Positions 32,663-41,438 are shown, counted from the first letter of the stretch. The stretch is DNA of 64,000 nucleotides from Paenibacillus gyeongsangnamensis (GCF_027533625.1 NZ_JAQAGZ010000027.1:18839-82838); one strand, 5' to 3'. The notes: a model not told the origin generated them from the letters alone. Made by a program: numbers and translations.

Positions 32663-33628
32663 TTAATGCTGAAGCCCGTGCTTGAACTTATCCACTTCTT
32701 TATGACGCAGGAATTCCTTGCCGTATTCGCCGTGCGGATGGATGTTCGCTTCCTCCATCTGGATCGTGGAATGCTCGATGCCATACTTATCCTTCAAGGT
32801 TTCATTGATGGCGAGAATGATGCAGAACGGTTGGATCTTATCGTCAATGAAGACATGGGCGGTTAACGAGTAGTGATCCGTGGAAATCGCCCACAAATGC
32901 ATTTCGTGCACGTCCTCCACACCTTCGACCGCAGCGATGTCCTTCCGAATTTGATCGAGGTTGAACTTTTCCGGCACCGATTCCATCAGAATGAGATATG
33001 ACTCCCTGATGATCTTCGCGCCTCCGATAAAGATAATCCCGCCGATGACCATACTGATCAACGGGTCGACCCATTGAATGCCGGTGAAATAAATGACGAT
33101 GGCCGAGATAATGACGCCTACCGAGCTGAGCAGATCACCGAGAAAGTGCCAGAGGGCGCTTTGTACGTTCAAGTTCTCTTCTTCCTTCATACTGCGGCTA
33201 AGGACCAGCGTGAGCACGAGGTTGACGACGAGGCCGATGGAGGCGATCACGAGCATTAGCTTGAAATTAATCACTTCCGGTGTGATGAAGCGGCGGATCC
33301 CTTCAATGAAAATGCCGATGGAGATGATAGCCAAGGCAAGACCGTTTAAGAAAGAAGCGATGATTTCAAACCGCAAAAAGCCGAAGGTAAAGCGGGCGTT
33401 CGGCTGCCGGGTGGCCAAGTAAATCGCAATCATGCTGAGTCCGAGTGCCAGGACGTCCGAGATCATATGGGCCGAATCGGAGAGCAGCGCCAGCGAGTTG
33501 GACAAGATGCCCCCGATGATTTCGACAATCGTGAAGAATGAGGTAAGAATCAGCGTGATCCACAAGGTTTTGCGGGAACGGGACTGCTCCTTGACGTGAT
33601 GAAGATGGTGAAAATCGTATTCCTTCAT
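32663..33628 (-). CDS. cation diffusion facilitator (CzcD family)
   Basis: A 321-residue membrane protein with six predicted helices and a cytosolic C-terminal domain. Metal-site residues typical of the family are visible: ALLSDSAHMISDVLAL near residues 47-62 (DxxxD after H) and ALWHFLGDLLSSVGV near 157 (HxxxD). The C-terminus has metal-binding histidines (HMLW-type loop EMHLWAIS, AHVFID, HPHGEYGKEF). It exports Zn2+, Co2+, Cd2+ or a related ion against protons. Three dyad repeats lie upstream. The ribosome site is moderate. Confidence 0.9.
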   Translation of the reverse strand: MKEYDFHHLHHVKEQSRSRKTLWITLILTSFFTIVEIIGGILSNSLALLSDSAHMISDVLALGLSMIAIYLATRQPNARFTFGFLRFEIIASFLNGLALAIISIGIFIEGIRRFITPEVINFKLMLVIASIGLVVNLVLTLVLSRSMKEEENLNVQSALWHFLGDLLSSVGVIISAIVIYFTGIQWVDPLISMVIGGIIFIGGAKIIRESYLILMESVPEKFNLDQIRKDIAAVEGVEDVHEMHLWAISTDHYSLTAHVFIDDKIQPFCIILAINETLKDKYGIEHSTIQMEEANIHPHGEYGKEFLRHKEVDKFKHGLQH

Positions 33629-33708
33629 GATGTTACCTGCCTTTCCGAGATCAACTCTCTATGGTCAGGATTATACGTCAAGTCTGATATTTTGGCAAAT
33701 ACTTTAAT

Positions 33709-33802
33709 TGATAGCGTTTATCAGCCATTTGATACCGATTATCACGTGAATGAGAAGGTTTTTCACCTTTTTGATAGTTTTTCTCAATGAGAATGGTTAT
33801 CG
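33709..33802. promoter_or_regulatory. three Fur/Zur-like 7-1-7 dyads upstream of the efflux gene
   Basis: TGATAGCGTTTATCA (33709-33723) and TGATACCGATTATCA (33730-33744) share TGATA-N5-TATCA and lie 21 bp apart. A weaker TGAGAATGGTTATCG lies at 33788-33802. They resemble the Fur consensus TGATAATnATTATCA. From 33803 to 33932 there is a TATAAT-like element near 33885 but no gene. Confidence 0.55.
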
Positions 33803-33812
33803 CGTGAATACA

Positions 33813-35195
33813 TTATACGTTAGCGCTTTCAAATTTGTTACATAACTGAAATATTCCTGTTACGCAATCTACATGTTCACGTTGTAATATAATAGGCAAG
33901 ACCCCCTTTTTAATATATATACCTTTGAACCCGCCCCGTTGGCGGGTCTCTTTTTTTGTTTGATCGCCTGAAAGGCTTGATTTATAAAGGGTTTTTGAGG
34001 TTGTGAATCTGAAGAAAATCAAAAATGGGGACGAAGGAGCGAATCGGTCGAATTGGTGAGCGGTTTGCTTCTTTTTCTTCTTTGTTACATGAACGTAAAT
34101 GTTGGCTGTAATTCGCGAATCTGAATGGCGCAGACGCTCCTGAATGGACTTGATATCTTCCCCGGCTTCAAAGAGCAGAGAGCCAGAAGTATGCCGAAGA
34201 TCGTGAAGGCGAATGTGCCGAAGACCATGCTTTTTAAGGAAATTCACCCAAACATTCGATGGTGTTCCCGGATAATAGGATTCGCCAAATCCTTTATGAA
34301 ATATATATTCATCCGTGCCACCGCGCCACGTATCTCCGCGATCCTCTCTTTCTTCCTCCCATATAGGTCGGTAATTCTTAAGTTCTTGCATGTACCATTC
34401 CGGCATATCAATCTCATCTTCCGAATCGTTCTTTGTGGTATCCACAATCTTAGATACTGCGATATTCTTATTTATGTTGATTGTGTTCTCCTCAAAGTTA
34501 GCGTCAGACCATTGCAGAGCTAGCAGCTCGCCGCGGCGGAAACCGCCGATCAAGCAACCTAAGAAGTAAAGCCTCCATTTGATTGGTTCCTTGTAGAGCG
34601 TTTGGATCAGCAATTCTGCTTCCTGATCATTGTAAAAACTAGCTTTATTCTTTTCAGCAATCGGACGTTTAACTCCGAGCATCGGATTAGAAGGGATCAT
34701 CTTCCATTCAAAAGCGCGATCAAACACGCATTTCATCACCTTGTAAATGTAAAGCACTGTGCTGGGAGATAAAGTATCGCCTTTGCCATCTTTTCGGGAA
34801 CCAGGCTTTTTCAAATCACTAAAAAAGTCAACGAGATGCTTTGTTTTGATGTCAATTAGCTGCTTATGTCCAAAGACTGGAATAATACGGCTATTTAATT
34901 CATTTTCATAACCTTTGCGCGTTTTTGCCTTTAATTCATCTTCAGCATAGCGTTTTCTCCATTCCTCAACGAACGCCTCAAAGGACATTTTCTCAGGCGC
35001 GATATACTCTCCCGATTCGACCTCGATTTTGAATTTAAGGAGCTCTTCTTCAAGATATTCCTTCAATTTTTTTGGTGTGAATTTTCCTTTAACCTTGATC
35101 GTCTTGTATCGTTTGATCCGTTTGTTATCAGGAGCCAAGACTAAGTTAGCACCAGCTCGGGATATCGAAACCAAGCTTATTCTCGATGTTGACAA
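33813..35195 (-). pseudogene. tyrosine-type phage integrase, both ends altered
   Basis: The core is complete: SAM-like domain near residues 70-160 and catalytic residues R in GGFRRGELLALQW, HxxR in LHDLRHTSGSLL, H in RLRHSDSRI and Tyr in ITANIYVHV. The C-terminus, from about 33970 to the stop at 33813, reads straight through attL into host DNA, so the tail after QFDRFAPSS is not the original one. The N-terminus lacks the usual start; the best codon is a TTG (35195) without a ribosome site, and the opposite strand carries a truncated gene here. A deletion probably removed the true 5' end and neighbouring repressor genes. Confidence 0.8.
33933..33948. repeat. attL core of the prophage
   Basis: GCCCCGTTGGCGGGTC is identical to 48036-48051. 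It sits in the stem of a terminator-like hairpin (ACCCGCC/GGCGGGT followed by a T run), so the phage used a terminator as integration site. Confidence 0.7.
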
Positions 35196-35358
35196 CGACG
35201 GACAAGTTATCGGGGCAGAGCTTAAAAGCGGAGTGAAAAATCAGCTTATGATTAACGACGCAGGTAAGGTCGCTGATCACGTAGGCAAAGAGCTTACCGA
35301 ACTTCCACAGCAAACTTCTAACGATAAGGTAGTAGGCTTTAACCGTTATCAAAACTAA
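35150..35358 (+). pseudogene. 5'-truncated phage gene, C-terminal part
   Basis: The plus-strand frame from about 35150 reads TKLILDVDNDGQVIGAELKS and ends QTSNDKVVGFNRYQN at 35358. It looks like genuine coding sequence, but no start codon with a ribosome site exists and the frame overlaps the integrase 5' end on the other strand. It probably lost its N-terminus in the deletion that also cut the integrase. The family is not recognised. Confidence 0.5.
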
Positions 35359-35380
35359 AAATATATTGGAGGTAATGAAC

Positions 35381-36100
35381 ATGATTAGAGAAGCAATTGA
35401 GTATATCGCAGGTCTGGTAAAAAGGTCGGAAGGACAACTGCTTCAAGTAGGAGACCAGCAGTTTCACACCTACGAGGAATTGAAGCTCATTCGGGAATTG
35501 GTGCCTCAAGCAATCAATGTCCGAAGCCTGAGCGGATTGGTTGGTTACATCAAATCTGAATTTGACGGTGATCACAAGTTGATGGTTCATGTGATGAACC
35601 CGACGAAAGTGGTGGCATTCACTGAATTTAACCGCGACAAAGCCCGGAACTTCATGATCGAGGCTGCAGCGATGCTTCCGGATTTCAAATTCGATTCCTG
35701 GTACCGGAACGAAGAGTTCAACATCTCTCTACAGTCCGGATTCATACCAACGGATGACCGGGCCGCTATCCTTCGAGTGATTGGTACCATCCAAGAAGAG
35801 AACGTAAAAACGACTGGTGACAACGGGGTGACTCAAACGGTCGTTGCCAAGTCGGGCATCGCTACAGTAGGTAATGTCATCGTACCGAATCCGGTTGTTC
35901 TTCGTCCGTTCCGTACATTTGTAGAGGTTGACCAGCCCATGAGTGAATTCGTGTTCCGGATGAAAGACGGCCCTAGCTGCGCATTATTTGAAGCAGACGG
36001 AGGCGCATGGAAGCTTGCAGCTATGGAAAACATTAATGCCTACTTACAAAAAGCTCTCCAAAAAGAAGTGGAATCTGGGAAGATCGTAATTATCGCTTAA
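35381..36100 (+). CDS. phage protein, DUF2303 family
   Basis: A 239-residue protein starting MIREAIEYIAGLVKR, containing the FVEVDQPMSEFVFRMKDG region typical of DUF2303 (YfdQ-like) phage proteins. Its function is unknown; relatives lie among early phage genes. TTGGAGG is 9 bases before ATG 35381. A small GC-rich hairpin (GGGAGCAG/CTGCTCCC) follows at about 36115. Confidence 0.75.
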   Translation: MIREAIEYIAGLVKRSEGQLLQVGDQQFHTYEELKLIRELVPQAINVRSLSGLVGYIKSEFDGDHKLMVHVMNPTKVVAFTEFNRDKARNFMIEAAAMLPDFKFDSWYRNEEFNISLQSGFIPTDDRAAILRVIGTIQEENVKTTGDNGVTQTVVAKSGIATVGNVIVPNPVVLRPFRTFVEVDQPMSEFVFRMKDGPSCALFEADGGAWKLAAMENINAYLQKALQKEVESGKIVIIA

Positions 36101-36152
36101 TTTATAAGAAGTCGGGAGCAGTATTGCTGCTCCCATTCATAAGGAGGAAGTA

Positions 36153-36314
36153 ATGCCAGACCAAGACAACAAGTTCCCCTTCGAAGAGCACTTGCTACAG
36201 ATGAAGGAGTACGAACAAGACGTGATATGGATCAAAGGCCGGCCGTTCATCGTGCAGCCGGCCACGATCGATGATATTGAAAGGATAAATAAAGGTTACT
36301 TTTGCATGGATTGA
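36153..36314 (+). CDS. 53-residue phage protein
   Basis: The protein begins MPDQDNKFPFEEHLLQMKEY and is acidic. AAGGAGGAAGTA directly precedes ATG 36153, a strong ribosome site. It is in the same direction as the DUF2303 gene. No family is recognised. Confidence 0.6.
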   Translation: MPDQDNKFPFEEHLLQMKEYEQDVIWIKGRPFIVQPATIDDIERINKGYFCMD

Positions 36315-36344
36315 GGTAGTGTGGGACAGCTACATGAAATTAAA

Positions 36345-36440
36345 TCACTTAATCAAAAACATGTATGCAATCGTGACTAAGGGAGCAACTAAAAAGAAAA
36401 TACCGTAACGAATTGTAATAATTTCTTCGCGGGAAAACAT
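36345..36440 (-). CDS. 31-residue membrane peptide on the opposite strand
   Basis: MFSREEIITIRYGIFFLVAP and a further hydrophobic stretch make a single membrane segment. AGGAAGGTG lies 8 bases before ATG 36440. It runs against its neighbours. The coding claim rests on the ribosome site and the hydrophobic pattern only. Confidence 0.5.
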   Translation of the reverse strand: MFSREEIITIRYGIFFLVAPLVTIAYMFLIK

Positions 36441-36605
36441 AGAATGCACACCTTCCTAGCAATTTGATCATGCAGTATATGCAAAAACAATTCGGCAAGT
36501 GACGTGTCGTATCCTTCGATGAAAAAACTCTAGTTCTGTCGAAAAGAATCCCACCTTAAAGTTAAAGAAAATGTGTAGCCTGTTTGAGGATTGAGGTGAT
36601 TCGGT

Positions 36606-36920
36606 ATGAATCCAATACAAAAGCGTAAAACACTGCAGCAACTTCGGACATGTACGGCGGAGCAGTTCTGGGCCTGGATGAATGTCCTCCACAACCGGGC
36701 CTATGAACTCGGTAAGAAGCATATGCGCGAGGCAATGGAATGCCACCCGAGGATCAGCAAACGGATGGTCGGTGAGGTCGAACAGAAAGCCCTTGAGATC
36801 TGCCAGGACTGGGACGGCCTTCGGGAAGTAACGGTTGATGAAACGGAAATCGAAGTCATTGAGGGGAGACGGGCGGCTTATGAAGCAAGGAACCAAGCCA
36901 ACGCACAGGCAAAGGGCTGA
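36606..36920 (+). CDS. phage hypothetical protein, 104 residues
   Basis: A helical, charged protein beginning MNPIQKRKTLQQLRTCTAEQ. GAGGTGATTCGGT precedes the start. The 3' end overlaps the next gene by 41 bp, and the following genes also overlap, which marks a compact phage operon. No function is recognised. Confidence 0.7.
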   Translation: MNPIQKRKTLQQLRTCTAEQFWAWMNVLHNRAYELGKKHMREAMECHPRISKRMVGEVEQKALEICQDWDGLREVTVDETEIEVIEGRRAAYEARNQANAQAKG

Positions 36921-37035
36921 AATCAATGCAGCCGGCTTCGATCCGGAGAACTGGCTGGTGGAACGGAATACCTCGTCGGAGCTCGTGCTGGTCCATCGAC
37001 ACGCAAGTAAGACTAAGGTCATTCGGAGAGGATGA
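36880..37035 (+). CDS. DUF6906-type small phage protein
   Basis: A 51-residue protein starting MKQGTKPTHRQRAEINAAGF, followed by DPENWLVERNTSSELVLVHR. This is the pattern of the DUF6906 small proteins found in phages of Bacillales. ATG 36880 has GGGGAG upstream inside the preceding gene. Function unknown. Confidence 0.7.
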   Translation: MKQGTKPTHRQRAEINAAGFDPENWLVERNTSSELVLVHRHASKTKVIRRG

Positions 37036-37283
37036 GCGGCATGGGAAATCAATCGCTTATGCATAATTTCTCTCAACGGGAGCGAGAGCTTATCATTGAG
37101 AATCTCCGCGGAAAGCCTTTGTATCTGGAGGACGGAGATGGATCCCGGGTCGGATCGATCATCAATGTGGTGGAGGGACGGATCGTCATCGAGTTAATGC
37201 CGGGAGAGAGAATGGAAGCATTGAATCCGCCATTTTCAGTAACATTAGGAATAGATCAGCATAAGGAGCCTTATTACATATGA
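37032..37283 (+). CDS. phage hypothetical protein, 83 residues
   Basis: A small protein with a beta-rich middle (RVGSIINVVEGRIVIELMPG) that starts at ATG 37032, overlapping the previous stop, or at ATG 37041. It overlaps the next start by 4 bp. No function is recognised. Confidence 0.65.
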   Translation: MSGMGNQSLMHNFSQRERELIIENLRGKPLYLEDGDGSRVGSIINVVEGRIVIELMPGERMEALNPPFSVTLGIDQHKEPYYI

Positions 37284-37612
37284 AAAACTGGATTGGTAAA
37301 CCATCGCCTAAGAGCATGCGGGTGGGTATGGGATGGTTCGGTGAAATGAATAAAGCATTCAGCGATGGTAAATACGCCGTGATGACTCGGACTATTGAAA
37401 CCGAGTGGGGCACGATAGAGCATGCTTGTATGCGAAATGCAGTCAACAGTGATATCCCTTGGGCTGAGAAGCAACGGATAAAGAATGAACTGTTTGGACC
37501 GGATCGGACCGCGATCGAAGTGTTTCCAGCAGAAGTTGACCTAGTGGACGAAGCAAACATGTATCATATCTGGATACTGCCAAGGGGGATGAAGCTCCCC
37601 TTTGGCTTGTAA
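37280..37612 (+). CDS. phage hypothetical protein, DUF7694-like
   Basis: A 110-residue protein with TEWGTIEHACMRNAVNSDIP and AEKQRIKNELFGPDRTAIEV, then YHIWILPRGMKLPFGL. This pattern recurs in small phage proteins; assignment to DUF7694 is from memory. It is the last of the four overlapping genes. Confidence 0.65.
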   Translation: MKNWIGKPSPKSMRVGMGWFGEMNKAFSDGKYAVMTRTIETEWGTIEHACMRNAVNSDIPWAEKQRIKNELFGPDRTAIEVFPAEVDLVDEANMYHIWILPRGMKLPFGL

Positions 37613-37639
37613 CCTATGCAGATGGTGTATATATAGGTT

Positions 37640-37849
37640 TTAGTTGCTCGATGACCGACCTGAGAGAGGCACAAAAATTTGACCAGAATACGAACCGCCC
37701 ATAGGGGCATATCCTCCTTGCCCGGTGTAACCAGGGAAAAACCCAGGAGTTGTTGGATAGGTTATCATAGGGAACTGACCGGGATATTGATAAGGAAATT
37801 GATAAGGATATTGACCTGGGAATTCGTAAACGAAAAGGTTATAAGCCAT
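37640..37849 (-). CDS. Tyr/Pro/Gly/Gln-rich small protein
   Basis: A 69-residue protein with YP/FP repeats (FPGQYPYQFPYQYPGQFP) and a Gly/Ser-rich tail. AGAGGAGG precedes ATG 37849, so translation is likely. Its composition resembles spore-coat or surface proteins of bacilli. It runs against the phage genes and looks like cargo. Confidence 0.65.
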   Translation of the reverse strand: MAYNLFVYEFPGQYPYQFPYQYPGQFPMITYPTTPGFFPGYTGQGGYAPMGGSYSGQIFVPLSGRSSSN

Positions 37850-37992
37850 TGTTTGATCCTCCTCTTTCTCATTTTATAGCTAATACAAGGTATGATTTTC
37901 CAATAAATCGAGATGCTTGCCTTAATCAAATGGGCCCTAATATAGGCAAATTATTGTCTAAAATACAATGTGAAAAGGTGGTGAACAACATC

Positions 37993-38082
37993 TTGGCGTG
38001 GGGCCTGCTTGTCCTGGCATTATCAGTTATCGGAGGATTTTTACTGCTTATGAGGTATCTGGAGAAGAACCCTCCGGAGTAA
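37993..38082 (+). CDS. 29-residue membrane peptide with TTG start
   Basis: LAWGLLVLALSVIGGFLLLM followed by a charged tail (RYLEKNPPE) makes one membrane helix. AAAGGTGGTG lies about 9 bases before TTG 37993. A hairpin (AAAGTCG/CGACTTT, 38088-38115) follows. Confidence 0.5.
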   Translation: MAWGLLVLALSVIGGFLLLMRYLEKNPPE

Positions 38083-38219
38083 ATGGAAAAAGTCGCCCTA
38101 AGAGGACGACTTTCCCATATGAACCGTAGATATGGACAATGAACGGTTAACGCGATTTTAACACGTGAAAGCTGTGTTAATCAATTGGGAAGCATTGCAT
38201 CTGAATATAGGCGGTGTAC

Positions 38220-38327
38220 ATGGGAATGTGTCCTTATTGGTCAACTCATTTATCGTGCGAACAAGTAGCGGCCATTTCTATGCTATTTGGTCGCTACGGT
38301 CATTATGGCTATCATCATTCGAAGTAA
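38220..38327 (+). CDS. 35-residue His/Tyr/Gly-tailed peptide
   Basis: MGMCPYWSTHLSCEQVAAIS and a tail RYGHYGYHHSK. AGGCGGTG lies 4 bases before ATG 38220. The tail may bind metal. The region upstream holds the dyad TTAACAC/GTGTTAA (38157-38180). Coding status is uncertain. Confidence 0.4.
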   Translation: MGMCPYWSTHLSCEQVAAISMLFGRYGHYGYHHSK

Positions 38328-38415
38328 TTCGATGAATATTGAAATAAATGTGCCCCGCACTTTTAGGTACGGGCCACTCAACTAAGACTTGGAATCTTGT
38401 CATCACATAAATTCA

Positions 38416-38799
38416 CTAGCAACAAGCGGACAGGATATTCAATACTTGGGATGTTGTATCCAATTGCAAAGATAATTGGTTATCAACAAAAAAGCGTAAG
38501 CCAAACAGTCCGGCGTCAGTAAATCCAGGGTCGATAATACACGGTACATCAGCGAAAATACTATTGCCTATCTGTAATGTGCAGACCGACTGATACGCTT
38601 GCACAGTCCCACCTACGCCGCCAATTTGAATATTGCCAAGATTCGGTAAACCAAGAACATTTGCAACTTGATCATTAAACGTTAACTCAAATGCTCCAGT
38701 ATCAAGGATCATGCCAGGAACCACTGTTCCATTAACCCCAAGGTCAAAATAAAATGCATCATTTACTATTGAACCTTGAATTGTTGCGACAGTGACCAT
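38416..38799 (-). CDS. retropepsin-like aspartyl protease domain protein
   Basis: A 127-residue beta-rich protein with the catalytic motif GMILDTGAFELTF near residues 29-41 (DTG) and a flap-like GGVGGTVQAYQSVCTLQIG region near 62. The C-terminal half repeats the fold with PCIIDPGFTDAGLFGLRFF. It fits the bacterial clan AA retropepsin-like group, which work as dimers. AAGGAGG is 7 bases before ATG 38799. It lies alone on the minus strand among prophage cargo; the substrate is unknown. Confidence 0.7.
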   Translation of the reverse strand: MVTVATIQGSIVNDAFYFDLGVNGTVVPGMILDTGAFELTFNDQVANVLGLPNLGNIQIGGVGGTVQAYQSVCTLQIGNSIFADVPCIIDPGFTDAGLFGLRFFVDNQLSLQLDTTSQVLNILSACC

Positions 38800-38914
38800 G
38801 TCAATTCCTCCTTAGATTTATTTTTGTCAAGCAATATATTCTATGAAATCGGCAGTTTATATTAAACGGCTGATATAACGGATTGATAGAAAATAGACAG
38901 GTGGAGGAATTAAG

Positions 38915-39055
38915 GTGACAAAAAAACTATTACCTATTGATGTTTCTAATATCGATCGTGCTTTTGGCGGTGACGTTAAGAGACTGCTTCCACCGATGTG
39001 TGAAATTCCAGAGGAGTTTCAAAAAGAAAGAACCAAGTGGAATGTAGTGGAATGA
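38915..39055 (+). CDS. 46-residue phage protein
   Basis: Begins (GTG) VTKKLLPIDVSNIDRAFGGD and ends RTKWNVVE. GTGGAGGAATTAAG directly precedes the GTG. Cotranscribed with the next small gene. No family is recognised. Confidence 0.55.
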   Translation: MTKKLLPIDVSNIDRAFGGDVKRLLPPMCEIPEEFQKERTKWNVVE

Positions 39056-39056
39056 A

Positions 39057-39254
39057 TTGATAACTTGTTGGTTCTATAAAGGGCTTAAAAAATTGGAAGT
39101 TATCCCGAGAGAGGGCGTTGATCGGGAAAAGGCAGTCGCTCATATTCAAGCGTGTATGGCCTCATGGGAGCCGAATCACGAACACAAAATGGCCGGCTGC
39201 GCTTTCCTCATGAGTCAGTTTTTTGAAGACGAATTCAGTTACGAAATAGCATGA
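39057..39254 (+). CDS. small phage protein
   Basis: A frame of up to 65 residues from TTG 39057 that contains GVDREKAVAHIQACMASWEP and NHEHKMAGCAFLMSQFFEDE. The pattern recurs in small phage proteins of Bacillales. The start is uncertain because the ribosome site is weak. Confidence 0.55.
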   Translation: MITCWFYKGLKKLEVIPREGVDREKAVAHIQACMASWEPNHEHKMAGCAFLMSQFFEDEFSYEIA

Positions 39255-39281
39255 ATATTGAGGAACATGGGAGGGTTTAAC

Positions 39282-39330
39282 GATGAAATATACACTTGGT
39301 GACCTTAATAACCATTTATTTGCTCAACTT
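39282..39330 (+). pseudogene. 5' fragment of a phage gene cut by an intron fragment
   Basis: ATG 39282, behind GGGAGGG, reads MKYTLGDLNNHLFAQLE and then runs into reverse-transcriptase sequence. LGDLNNHLFAQLE is typical for the start of a common small phage protein of about 90-130 residues. The rest of the gene is gone. Confidence 0.65.
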
Positions 39331-40118
39331 GAAATGGCTTACCGCAGGGGTCATGGAAGATGATCAGTTCCATGAAACGGTAGTCGGGTCTCCACAGGGT
39401 GGGGTCATTAGTCCGTTACTTGCGAATCTATACTTGAATCATTTCGACTGGGGGATGAAGGAGAAGGGGTTTGCCGTTGTCAGGTATGCAGACGATGCTG
39501 TGATCCTTTGTAAAACAAAGGAGAAGGCGGATGAAGCATACCGAGCGGCAAAGTCCATTCTGGAAGGGGAACTTCATTTAAGAATGCACCCGGAGAAAAC
39601 GAAAGTGGTGCACTTCGATGAAGGCTTCCGCTTCCTGGGATTCGACTTCTGGAAAGAATATCTCATCTTGCCGGATGCAAAAGTGAAGAAATACAAAGAT
39701 AACATCCGCAAGATCACCCAAAGGCAGCAAGGGAACAATCTTGACGAAATGATCATGAAGCTAAATGAAGTGTCGCGCGGATTTGGTAACTATTTTGGGA
39801 TCGGGAACGTAAAGAGCAAGTTTCAACGGCTGGACGAATGGACGCGCATGAGAGTACGAGCTTTCATGCGGAAAAAGAAGTCTACGGTTTCAAACAAGCT
39901 TATTCCAAACAAAGCGTTGGAGGAAGCAGGTATGGTATTTCTGACGAATCTACTCACCACACGTTTCTAACTCAGGAATGAAATATGCAGCCCGGTGACG
40001 GGTGAAGACGACTCACTCCTGAAGATGGGGAACTGACGAAGGAAAGCCGTGTGCGGGAAATCCGCATGCACGGTTTGACGGGGAGTCCGGGGAAGTAATT
40101 CCCCGTCTTACCCTACTT
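39328..40118 (+). mobile_element. 5'-truncated group II intron with partial reverse transcriptase
   Basis: The sequence starts within the reverse-transcriptase gene (KWLTAGVMEDDQFHETVV), keeps VGSPQGGVISPLLANLYLNH, the YADD active site (VVRYADDAVIL), the maturase X domain (GFGNYFGIGNVKSKFQRLDEW) and the stop at 39970. Then comes the 3' end with domain V (GAAAGCCGTGTGCGGGAAAT to about 40072) and domain VI, ending near 40118. The 5' ribozyme domains and about half of the protein are missing. It is a different lineage from the other two introns here. Confidence 0.85.
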
Positions 40119-40138
40119 TGGAGGTGGGTGAGGTGTAG

Positions 40139-40928
40139 ATGTCGCGAACCGAAAGCCCGGCGCGTAAGAAGGCGCTGCAGATGTGGATCAAAAGTGGGCG
40201 AACGCTTAAGCCGAAGGAGATTGCAGAAAAGCTAGGCGTTAGTGATGCCATGGTTCGTAAGTGGAAAAGCGTTGACAAGTGGGTAGATATCCCCGATCCG
40301 CAGCCACGGAAGCGCGGAGCGCCGAAGGGTAACCGGAACGCCAAAGGAAACAAGGGCGGCCCCGGCGGGCCCCCAGGGAACGCGAAAGCCGTTAAGCATG
40401 GCTTCTTTCGTAAGTTCTTTCCTCAAGATCCTGAATTCCTCGAGATCATGGACATGGTCGAGCAGATGGACCCATTGGACATGATATGGAGCAACATCGT
40501 GACGTTGTATCAGCAGATCATTTGGGGCCAGCGCATCATGTTCGTCGAGAACAAGGAAGATATGACAAAGGAGATCCGGAAAACGAAAACAACGTTTTTC
40601 GGAGGCGAAGACGGCGGTTCAGCTCAGGAAGATGAATGGGAGATCCAATTTGCTTGGGACAAGTTTGCCAATGCTATTAAGGCTCAGGCTGTCGTTATGA
40701 GGGAGATCCGGGGACAAATAAAGCAATTCCAAGCCGCAGCTCCTGAAAACTACGAACGCCGATTGAAACTCGAGCAAATGCAGGCGCAGATCGAGAAGAC
40801 CAAGCTGGTAATTGGGAAGATAAAGGGTGATGACAGCGATACTGAGGACGACGGATTTATCGATTGCGCTTAAAGGCAAAGTGGCGGCCGCTTGGAACGG
40901 TGATGAGCCGGATCAAGCGGATGAATAA
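40139..40928 (+). CDS. phage terminase small subunit, last codons out of frame
   Basis: The protein has an N-terminal helix-turn-helix (KPKEIAEKLGVSDAMVRKWKS) and a basic Gly/Asn-rich linker (GAPKGNRNAKGNKGGPGGPP), as in PBSX XtmA/YqaS-type small subunits that recognise the pac site. The frame stops at TAA 40871 after DDGFIDCA. Removing one T at 40864/40865 restores DGFIDALKGKVAAAWNGDE to TAA 40928, the family's usual ending. The lesion therefore affects only about 18 C-terminal residues and may be harmless or a consensus error. Confidence 0.85.
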
Positions 40929-41042
40929 TATACATGAGTCCTTCGAAGGCCAACCCGTGCCGGATAAGGGTTTTTAGAATATTACTTATTTTGTTTTAAA
41001 AGGTTATAATGGTTACATCAACCGAAGAGGTTAGGTGTAATA

Positions 41043-41258
41043 ATGAAAACTGGGTATGAATTAATAACGGATAAAGATTTTGAAGAAGCAAAAAAAATAG
41101 GTTACTTAATTAGAGCCTATCAAGGGAGTATTACCATTTATCCTCCAGGGAAAATAACTGGATTTTCAGACATTCATATCTCGATTGACGATAAACGACT
41201 TTTCCGATTGGCAAATCATTTCCAAATTGTCGATTCTCCCAAAAGTTCTAAAAAATGA
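41043..41258 (+). CDS. hypothetical protein, 71 residues
   Basis: Begins MKTGYELITDKDFEEAKKIG. AGGTGTAATA precedes the ATG. It is AT-rich compared with neighbours and sits between the terminase genes, so it may be a late insertion. From 41259 to 41430 nothing is recognised. Confidence 0.5.
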   Translation: MKTGYELITDKDFEEAKKIGYLIRAYQGSITIYPPGKITGFSDIHISIDDKRLFRLANHFQIVDSPKSSKK

Positions 41259-41438
41259 TTGTGTGCAAATCCCTACTTGGGAAAAAGCTATCGATGAATA
41301 TGTTTGTCTGATGGGATTTGGTGAAAGAAAGCATATGAGCCGGGAGAACTGGAATTGATAAATTCTGGTTTTTACTGCTACTTTACGGACGGCTTAATCC
41401 TTGAAATCCAAAAAAAGAATACATCATCAGGACAATTA

